From assembly GCA_963592135.1 (NCBI GenBank), contig CAVAVP010000010.1:1-46103 (forward strand): a stretch of 46,103 nt of DNA. Direction: 5' to 3'. Shown in pieces: positions 40,836 to 46,103 of this stretch. The position numbers were made by a program, and so were the translations under genes. The notes under the pieces are model-generated. The model saw nothing but the letters and a program-made list of their open reading frames with translations. It searched no databases and was not told the origin of the DNA. Origin of the DNA: UBA3700 sp963592135. GTDB lineage: Bacteria; Bacillota; Clostridia; Christensenellales; UBA3700. Position 1 is the stretch's first letter, and each line of letters begins with the position of its first letter.

Positions 40836-41606
40836 TTAATTTTGAGTATTATCTGAATTGTTTTTATTTTCTATTAATTCCAAACTTTTATCCCATAGAT
40901 TATTTCGCTCAGGATGCGTTATAGCTCTAAACATTCTATCTTTGCAAAAACCAAAATTTTCCTCTATATAATCCACAAGTTTTTTAGTATCTTCACGTCT
41001 TGTGTGTTTATCCTCAGGACATGGGTTATGAATGATTGGTAAATTAAGCCTTTTAACGGCACTTTTTATGTATTTTTCATCAACATAAACAAATGGTCTA
41101 ATTAATGTAATATTTGATCTTGACATATAGGTTATTGGTTGAAATGTAGATAACCTTCCTTCGTATATTAAAGATAGTAAAAATGTATCTAATACATCGT
41201 CTTTATGATGGCCAAGTGCAAGTTTATTACAGCCATTTTTTACGGCTATATCACTTAAAGCACCACGTCTCATTTTTGCACAAAGAGAGCATGGATTGCT
41301 TTCTTTTCTTATGTCAAAAACAATCTCTTTAATGTCTGTTTTTTCAATGATTAAATCAACACCTATATCTTTGCAATATTTAATGCATGCATTTACTTCA
41401 TTTTGGTCAATATCTTCAAAGCCAATATTGATATTTATGCCAACTAAATCAAACTTTTGTGGCGCAAATTTTTTATACATGGTAAGTGCTGTAAGTAGGG
41501 CAATAGAATCCTTGCCACCAGAGATACCAACAGCGATTTTGTCGCCATCTTGAATCATATTAAAATCATTAACTGCTTGTCGTAATTGAGATAGTATTTT
41601 TTGCAT
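40836..41606 (-). CDS. ttcA: TtcA-family tRNA 2-thiocytidine synthetase
   Basis: A 256-residue PP-loop ATPase. It has the P-loop SGGKDS (29-34), the Fe-S ligands C106 and C109 (NPCSLCAKMRRG), the third Cys C196 (HNPCPEDKHTRRED), and GHHKDDVLDTFLLSL. These are the signatures of TtcA, which thiolates cytidine 32 of some tRNAs with a 4Fe-4S cluster. The family N-terminus supports the ATG at 41606. That codon lies 6 nt after the -10, without a Shine-Dalgarno site. It is transcribed divergently from the COG2426 operon. Confidence 0.85.
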   Translation of the reverse strand: MQKILSQLRQAVNDFNMIQDGDKIAVGISGGKDSIALLTALTMYKKFAPQKFDLVGININIGFEDIDQNEVNACIKYCKDIGVDLIIEKTDIKEIVFDIRKESNPCSLCAKMRRGALSDIAVKNGCNKLALGHHKDDVLDTFLLSLIYEGRLSTFQPITYMSRSNITLIRPFVYVDEKYIKSAVKRLNLPIIHNPCPEDKHTRREDTKKLVDYIEENFGFCKDRMFRAITHPERNNLWDKSLELIENKNNSDNTQN

Positions 41607-41612
41607 ATAACT

Positions 41613-41657
41613 ATTTTATTAGATAAAATTGACTATAAGCAAGTAAATATATATAAT
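41613..41657. promoter_or_regulatory. Interleaved divergent promoters of ttcA and the COG2426 operon
   Basis: Plus strand: TTGACT (41629-41634), 17 nt, TATAAT (41652-41657). Minus strand: TTGCTT (41637-41642), 18 nt, TAAAAT (41613-41618). Each -35 falls inside or next to the other promoter, so polymerase probably cannot occupy both at once. Confidence 0.6.
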
Positions 41658-41682
41658 TTAAGCGAATATAAGGAGCTAAAAT

Positions 41683-42330
41683 ATGTCTGATGCAATCGTT
41701 AATTTTTTTAGAGATTTAATTGGTAACGACTACATTACGGTTTTTATTGTTTCAATGATTCCATTCGTTGAAGTTAGAGGTTCTATTCCAATTGCTATTG
41801 CAATGGGAATGAATGCTTTTGCTGCTCTTGGTCTTGCATTTTTAGGTTCAGCTATAATGTGTCCTATTGTGCTTGCTATATTAAGACCAATACTTAATTG
41901 GCTTAAAAAGTTTAAAGTATTTAGAAATTTAGTTGAAGCTGTTGAAGATGGTTTTAAATCTAAAGCAAAAGGTGTTAATGATAAGGCAGAGAAGTTCGAC
42001 AAATCTCAAATTGAAAGACGAAAAATGTTAGGTCTTTGGGGCTTTGTTGCGGTACCAGTTCCTATGACTGGCGTTTGGACGGGAACTGCTGTCGGAGCCT
42101 TTGTTGAACTTTCATTTTTAAAGACAGTTTTTGTTGTTGTAACAGGGGATTTGGTAGCTTGCGTTATTATGACGTTTCTTTCAGTTTTCTGCGCAAAATA
42201 TATTGATATAATTCTTTATATTGTATTTGCAATTGTAATTGTTGCAATAATTTATTTCATTGTAAGAATTATTGTTAAAGCTGTAAAAAAGAGTAAAGAA
42301 AAGAAGAATATCACTAATGAACAACAATAA
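41683..42330 (+). CDS. COG2426 family integral membrane protein (putative small multidrug export type)
   Basis: A 215-residue membrane protein. The signature FVEVRGSIPIAIAMGMNAF (about 28-46) and the later PVPMTGVWTGTAVGAFVELSFLKTVFVVVTGDLVA identify the COG2426 family, with about five membrane segments. The transport role in the family name is not well supported, and the function is unknown. A TAAGGAG site precedes the ATG. It leads the operon with prmA, rsmE, mtaB, the HIT protein and the DUF3877 protein, and its end overlaps prmA by 14 nt. Confidence 0.85.
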   Translation: MSDAIVNFFRDLIGNDYITVFIVSMIPFVEVRGSIPIAIAMGMNAFAALGLAFLGSAIMCPIVLAILRPILNWLKKFKVFRNLVEAVEDGFKSKAKGVNDKAEKFDKSQIERRKMLGLWGFVAVPVPMTGVWTGTAVGAFVELSFLKTVFVVVTGDLVACVIMTFLSVFCAKYIDIILYIVFAIVIVAIIYFIVRIIVKAVKKSKEKKNITNEQQ

Positions 42331-43198
42331 TTTAATAAATGAAATCTCTATAGAAACAACCTGTCTTGCTGAAGAATTAGTAGCAGATATTTTAAATGAT
42401 TTATTTCCAGGCGGTGTATGCGTGGAAGAAAATGACAATCTTTGCGTTCTTAAGGCATATACGAGTAAAAGTGAAAAAGAAATAAAAGAAGTATTAAATG
42501 GTTCTTTAAATATACTTAAGAAAAACTCTATATTTGATGTTGGGAGTCTTCTATATAGGATAAATAGTGTTAATCCTGATTTATGGTTTGATGAATGGAA
42601 AAAAGGTTATGACATTATAAGGGAAGGAGATATAGTTATAGTTCCAGCATGGCAAGACTATGAGAAAAAAGATAACGAAAAAGTTGTAAAAATTGACCCA
42701 AATAAATCTTTCGGCTCTGGTCAACATGAGAGTACAAAGATGTGTTTATCTTTAATACGAAGTCTTGATTTAAAGAATAAAAAAATTGTAGATATAGGAA
42801 CAGGATCTGGAATTTTAGCACTTGCAAGCGCTGCACTTGGTGCTAAAGATATTGAGGCTTATGATATTGATGAAATTGCAATAAACGCAGCTAGAGAAAA
42901 TGTAAAAATAAATGAATTTTCTAAATACATAACGGTAGATAATTCAAATATACTTGAAAATGTAACTGGAAAATTTGATATAGTTTTAGCTAACATTACA
43001 TCAGAAGTTTTAAAAGCTTTAGCAAAAGACTTAAAAAGATATTTAAATAAAAATGGAATTATAATAATAAGTGGAATATTAACATCACTTGAAAATGAAG
43101 TTATAGATGTATATAAAAGTCTTGGCTTTAAAATTATACAAAGATTAAATTTAGGAGAATGGGTAGCCTTCGAGTTATCTTTAGATTATGGAAATTAG
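42317..43198 (+). CDS. prmA: Ribosomal protein L11 methyltransferase
   Basis: A 293-residue SAM-dependent methyltransferase that trimethylates ribosomal protein L11. The N-terminal substrate-recognition domain (about 1-90) starts NLINEISIETTCLAEELVADIL. The catalytic domain has DPNKSFGSGQHESTKMCLSLI, DIGTGSGILALASAALGA (motif I) and DIVLANITSEVLKAL, the NIxxxx motif of PrmA. Its start lies within the end of the upstream gene and its end overlaps rsmE by 11 nt, so the genes are translationally coupled. The prmA-rsmE-mtaB order is common in Firmicutes. Confidence 0.95.
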   Translation: MNNNNLINEISIETTCLAEELVADILNDLFPGGVCVEENDNLCVLKAYTSKSEKEIKEVLNGSLNILKKNSIFDVGSLLYRINSVNPDLWFDEWKKGYDIIREGDIVIVPAWQDYEKKDNEKVVKIDPNKSFGSGQHESTKMCLSLIRSLDLKNKKIVDIGTGSGILALASAALGAKDIEAYDIDEIAINAARENVKINEFSKYITVDNSNILENVTGKFDIVLANITSEVLKALAKDLKRYLNKNGIIIISGILTSLENEVIDVYKSLGFKIIQRLNLGEWVAFELSLDYGN

Positions 43199-43916
43199 AA
43201 GATTTTTTGTGCCTAATGAGTCAGCATACGATAATAAGATAATAATTGAAGGCGAGCAGTTTGCTCACATGGTTAAGGTGTTAAGATATAAAGTTGGCTA
43301 TGAACTTATCATATGTCTTAATGATGGCCTTGATTATAGATGTACATTAATGAAAATAAACAAGGATTCTGCCGAGGCTAGAATAGATGTTGTTGAAAGA
43401 AATGAAGCAATGCCAAATTGTAATATTACTTTATACCAAGCTATCCCAAAGGGAGATAAATTAGATTTAATTACTCAAAAATGTGTAGAGCTTGGTGTAT
43501 ACAAAATTCAACCATTTTTATCTAAATATACAAATGAAACAAAGCTTAATAAACAAAGATTAGAAAAGATTGGTCAAGAAGCATGTAAACAATGTGGAAG
43601 GGCTAAACTTCCAATAATAGGAGATCTAAAGACTTTTGATGAAATTATAGAAGAGGCAAAAAATGAAGAAGTTTTAATAATGCCTTATGAACATGCATTG
43701 ATTGGAAAACTTTCAAATATTAAGGGAATAAAGAGTGCTAAAAGCATAGGAATAATTATTGGATCTGAAGGTGGCTTTTCTGAGGAAGAGGTAGAAAAAG
43801 CTAAGAAAAATAAAGCTAAGATTATATCTCTTGGTAAAAGAATCTTAAGGTGCGAAACTGCAGCAATTGTTGCTCAAACTCTTGTTATGTATACAATAGG
43901 TGAATTATCTAGATGA
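43188..43916 (+). CDS. rsmE: 16S rRNA (uracil-1498-N3)-methyltransferase
   Basis: A 242-residue SPOUT-fold methyltransferase. The N-terminal PUA-like domain (about 1-72, RRFFVPNESA and GEQFAHMVKVLRYKVG) is followed by the knotted domain with PKGDKLDLITQKCVELGV, GQEACKQCGRAKLP, IIIGSEGGFSEEEVEKA and SLGKRILRCETAAIVA, which bind SAM. It acts on 16S rRNA in the small subunit. It overlaps prmA by 11 nt and mtaB by 4 nt. Confidence 0.96.
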   Translation: MEIRRFFVPNESAYDNKIIIEGEQFAHMVKVLRYKVGYELIICLNDGLDYRCTLMKINKDSAEARIDVVERNEAMPNCNITLYQAIPKGDKLDLITQKCVELGVYKIQPFLSKYTNETKLNKQRLEKIGQEACKQCGRAKLPIIGDLKTFDEIIEEAKNEEVLIMPYEHALIGKLSNIKGIKSAKSIGIIIGSEGGFSEEEVEKAKKNKAKIISLGKRILRCETAAIVAQTLVMYTIGELSR

Positions 43917-45157
43917 AAGTAGTTGTATATAATTTAGGATGTAAAGTTAATCAATATGAGTGCGACTCAATGGTAGGAGTGCTTCGTGAAAAAGGATACG
44001 AAGTTTCCGAAAAACTTGATAGTGCTGATATTTATATTTTAAATACTTGCGCGGTTACTAATGAGGCAGAGAGAAAATCTAGACAATGCGTTGAAAGATG
44101 CTTGAAATTAAATAAAGATGCAGATATTTATGTTTGCGGATGTGCATCTGAACATAATGCCACACAATTTATATCCAAAGATGGTGTAAAGTATGTAATT
44201 GGTACTGCAAATAAAATGGACCTTATTAATTCATTTGAAAATAGGGGCGTAAAGATAGATCCAATTTCAAATAAGTATGAAGATACATTTTCATCAATTG
44301 TTGAAAGAACAAGAGCTTATGTAAAGGTTCAAGATGGTTGTAATAAGTTTTGTTCATATTGTTTAATTCCTTTTGTTAGAGGAAGATCAAGAAGTAGAGA
44401 AATAAATGCTATAGTTTGCGAATGTGAAAAATTAAGTAAGTTCACAAAAGAAATTGTAATAACAGGTGTTGACTTATCTGACTATGGAAAAGATATAGGA
44501 ACAAACTTTACAGAACTTATAAAGGCATTATCCAATATTAATTGTAGAATAAGATTAGGTTCCCTTGAGATGAATATAATAACGGAAGAGCTTCTTCAAG
44601 CCCTATCTAATTTAAAAGCTTTTTGTCCACATTTTCACTTATCTTTACAAAGTGGAGATGATGCTATTTTAAAGGCAATGAATAGACACTATACAACAGA
44701 AAGTTTTTTGCATGAGGTAGAATTAATTAGAAAATACTTTTCAAACGCTGGAATTACAACCGATCTTATTTGTGGTTTCCCAGACGAGAGTGAAGAAAAC
44801 TTTAATAACACTTTAAAATTCTTAGAAAAAGCAAAGTTTTCTCAGGTCCATATATTCCCATATAGTAAAAGAGAAGGAACTGTAGCAGCCAAGATGAAAC
44901 AAGTGCTTGGTGACGTGTCTAAAGATAGATGTAGACGTGCAGAAATTATTGCTCATAAAACAAGATTAGAGTATCTAAAGAGTATGATAGGAAAAACACT
45001 TGAGGTATTTATTGAAGAAAAAGAAGGTGAATATTTTGCTGGATATTCAAGGGAATATATAAGAGTAAAAGTAAAAGAAGTTAAGGAAGATGAAATTGTA
45101 AATGTTATAGCAGAAAACTTAGATGATGATACTATAATAGGAAAGGAGATAAATTAA
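43913..45157 (+). CDS. mtaB: tRNA (t6A37)-C2 methylthiotransferase
   Basis: A 414-residue radical-SAM methylthiotransferase that converts t6A37 to ms2t6A37 in tRNA. The N-terminal cluster-binding domain has C10, C46 and C75/C77, the radical-SAM motif is C143-x3-C147-x2-C150 (DGCNKFCSYC), and a C-terminal TRAM domain begins at about residue 355. The length and the MtaB-type N-terminus KVVVYNLGCKVNQYECD separate it from MiaB and RimO. Its substrate t6A depends on TsaC, encoded at 5182-6168. It overlaps rsmE by 4 nt. Confidence 0.95.
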   Translation: MKVVVYNLGCKVNQYECDSMVGVLREKGYEVSEKLDSADIYILNTCAVTNEAERKSRQCVERCLKLNKDADIYVCGCASEHNATQFISKDGVKYVIGTANKMDLINSFENRGVKIDPISNKYEDTFSSIVERTRAYVKVQDGCNKFCSYCLIPFVRGRSRSREINAIVCECEKLSKFTKEIVITGVDLSDYGKDIGTNFTELIKALSNINCRIRLGSLEMNIITEELLQALSNLKAFCPHFHLSLQSGDDAILKAMNRHYTTESFLHEVELIRKYFSNAGITTDLICGFPDESEENFNNTLKFLEKAKFSQVHIFPYSKREGTVAAKMKQVLGDVSKDRCRRAEIIAHKTRLEYLKSMIGKTLEVFIEEKEGEYFAGYSREYIRVKVKEVKEDEIVNVIAENLDDDTIIGKEIN

Positions 45158-45158
45158 A

Positions 45159-45503
45159 ATGTGTGATTGTATTTTTTGCAAAATGGTAAAGGGAGAAATT
45201 CCTACAAATAAGTTATATGAAGATGAGGATTTTATTGTAATTAAAGATATTAATCCAAAGCCAAAAATTCATTATTTATTAATACCAAAAGAACACTATA
45301 AGGATTTAACAGAATTAAATGAAGATAGAGCTGTTAAGCTTGGTAAAGGATTAAAGAAACTTGCAAATTTAGCTGATAATGAATTAAATATGAAAGAAGG
45401 ATTTAGAGTAGTTTCAAATAAAGGAAAATTTGGAACACAATCAGTTGAACATCTACATTTTCATTTGATAGGTGGAGAACAATTATCTGAAAATATGGGC
45501 TAA
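45159..45503 (+). CDS. HIT family protein
   Basis: A 114-residue histidine-triad protein of the Hint/HinT type, nucleotidyl hydrolases that cleave AMP-lysine and similar phosphoramidates. It has CIFCKMVKGEIPTNKLYEDE, DINPKPKIHYLLIPKEHY and the triad H98-L-H100-F-H102-L. Two Cys pairs at the N-terminus (CDCIFC) may bind zinc, as in some HinT proteins. An AAAGGAG site precedes the ATG. It starts 1 nt after mtaB. Confidence 0.95.
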   Translation: MCDCIFCKMVKGEIPTNKLYEDEDFIVIKDINPKPKIHYLLIPKEHYKDLTELNEDRAVKLGKGLKKLANLADNELNMKEGFRVVSNKGKFGTQSVEHLHFHLIGGEQLSENMG

Positions 45504-45505
45504 AT

Positions 45506-46030
45506 ATGGAAGATATTTTAATTCAAAACTTTATAGATGTAGTTAAAGAATCTCAAATAAAATTAGGATATAGAGAAGAAAAATTCTCTATGTACTATTT
45601 AGTATCCTCTTTAAATAGATTAATAGATAGAAACTTTTCTAAAAATGAAATGATGGAAATTTTAAAGAACTTAAAATCTTCATTAGGAGATATTGAAGTT
45701 ATAGAAGCAGGCGAGGATAGATTATGTATAACAATATCCAAAGTAGGCGTTAAATTTGTTCATGAAAATATAGAGAATAAGTTCCTAGAAAAACTAATTG
45801 AGATTATTAGAAAATATCCGGTATATATTGAAGAAATAAAGAAAGTATTTGAAGAATTTTCTGCAGACTATGTTTGTATAGAGCAAAAAGATAATGATGA
45901 GTTTGAGTATTTAATGTATTTTAATGATATAAATATAGATAAATATATTTATTGTATACATTTTGAAATGCCAGGTATGGCAGATTACCATAGATTTACA
46001 AGACAGGAATTTAAAAAGTTTAATTTCTAG
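45506..46030 (+). CDS. DUF3877 family protein
   Basis: A 174-residue cytosolic protein of unknown function. The features NFIDVVKESQIKLGYREEKFSMYYLVSSLNRLI, the GVKFVHENI segment and the C-terminal ADYHRFTRQEFKKFNF match my recollection of the DUF3877 family, which is mostly clostridial. No catalytic motif is obvious. It begins 2 nt after the HIT gene stop and is the last gene of the operon in this window. The remaining 73 bp contain no recognisable gene or terminator. Confidence 0.75.
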   Translation: MEDILIQNFIDVVKESQIKLGYREEKFSMYYLVSSLNRLIDRNFSKNEMMEILKNLKSSLGDIEVIEAGEDRLCITISKVGVKFVHENIENKFLEKLIEIIRKYPVYIEEIKKVFEEFSADYVCIEQKDNDEFEYLMYFNDINIDKYIYCIHFEMPGMADYHRFTRQEFKKFNF

Positions 46031-46103
46031 TAAAAAATATACAAAAAAAATGGCATACACCGATTAGAGGGTCGACTTTAACCTTTATCTTTATGAAAAA
46101 GTT

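Noticed and set aside
1..46103. tRNA, rRNA, CRISPR array, insertion sequence or prophage
   Set aside because: No cloverleaf, rRNA core, regularly spaced repeats, transposase or phage gene was recognised on either strand by reading.

Overview
The window is low-G+C DNA (roughly 30% G+C by eye) with A/T-ending codons, TAA stops, A/G-rich Shine-Dalgarno sites and sigma-A promoters. The gene set (AdhE, folC-folE-folP-folBK, tsaC/ywlE/rpiB, MtaB, DUF3877, an ECF S component beside coaX, an RsgI-like domain) suggests an anaerobic Clostridia-type Firmicute, probably an uncultured gut lineage. I cannot place it further from sequence alone. No rRNA, tRNA, CRISPR array, phage or complete insertion sequence was seen. 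Most genes are chromosomal housekeeping genes, with accessory or decaying genes between them.

Layout. 1-3594: a PhoB/PhoR-type two-component pair and manA. 3591-5060 (-): a Glu/Lys-rich coiled-coil protein. 5182-7630: tsaC, a YwlE-type arginine phosphatase and, after a 580-bp gene-free stretch with a Fur-like box and hairpins, rpiB. 7678-13124: cytosolic GH3 and GH2 glycosidases, a candidate 17-residue microprotein, a sugar O-acetyltransferase and a DUF4143 ATPase remnant. 13213-16026: glyQS (-) and a type-B carboxylesterase. 16080-17790: a small membrane protein and a lipoprotein with an RsgI-like domain. 17984-22721: a probable pantothenate ECF S component, coaX, hom, two tail-anchored winged-helix-like proteins and an rRNA methyltransferase. 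22734-23052: a broken gene for a secreted ubiquitin-like protein. 23298-28065: uvrBA. 28068-31401 (-): the folate operon. 31640-35957: adhE, a Pr6Pr-like membrane protein and an APH-fold kinase. 36058-36623 (-): a decayed GNAT gene. 36694-40536 (-): a 1280-residue surface protein with five repeats. 40836-41606 (-): a TtcA-type tRNA thiolase. 41683-46030: a COG2426 membrane protein, prmA, rsmE, mtaB, a HIT protein and a DUF3877 protein.

The most striking item is the ubiquitin-like gene. It has a signal peptide with an Ala-Tyr-Ala cleavage site followed by a domain that aligns without gaps to ubiquitin residues 1-67. A T7 tract puts the signal peptide out of frame and a stop codon removes the last strand and the Gly-Gly tail. 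The second is a perfect TTTACA-N5-TTTACA direct repeat (TGTAAA-N5-TGTAAA on the other strand). It occurs three times, each at a promoter: the two-component operon itself, the RsgI-like lipoprotein operon and the folC/adhE divergent region. It fits the WalR and PhoP box consensus and suggests a small regulon of the local response regulator. Further leads are several apparently leaderless genes (tsaC, uvrB, ttcA, the gene at 16080), an 11-bp inverted repeat over the adhE promoter, an orphan Fur-like box, and the microprotein with an ideal ribosome binding site.
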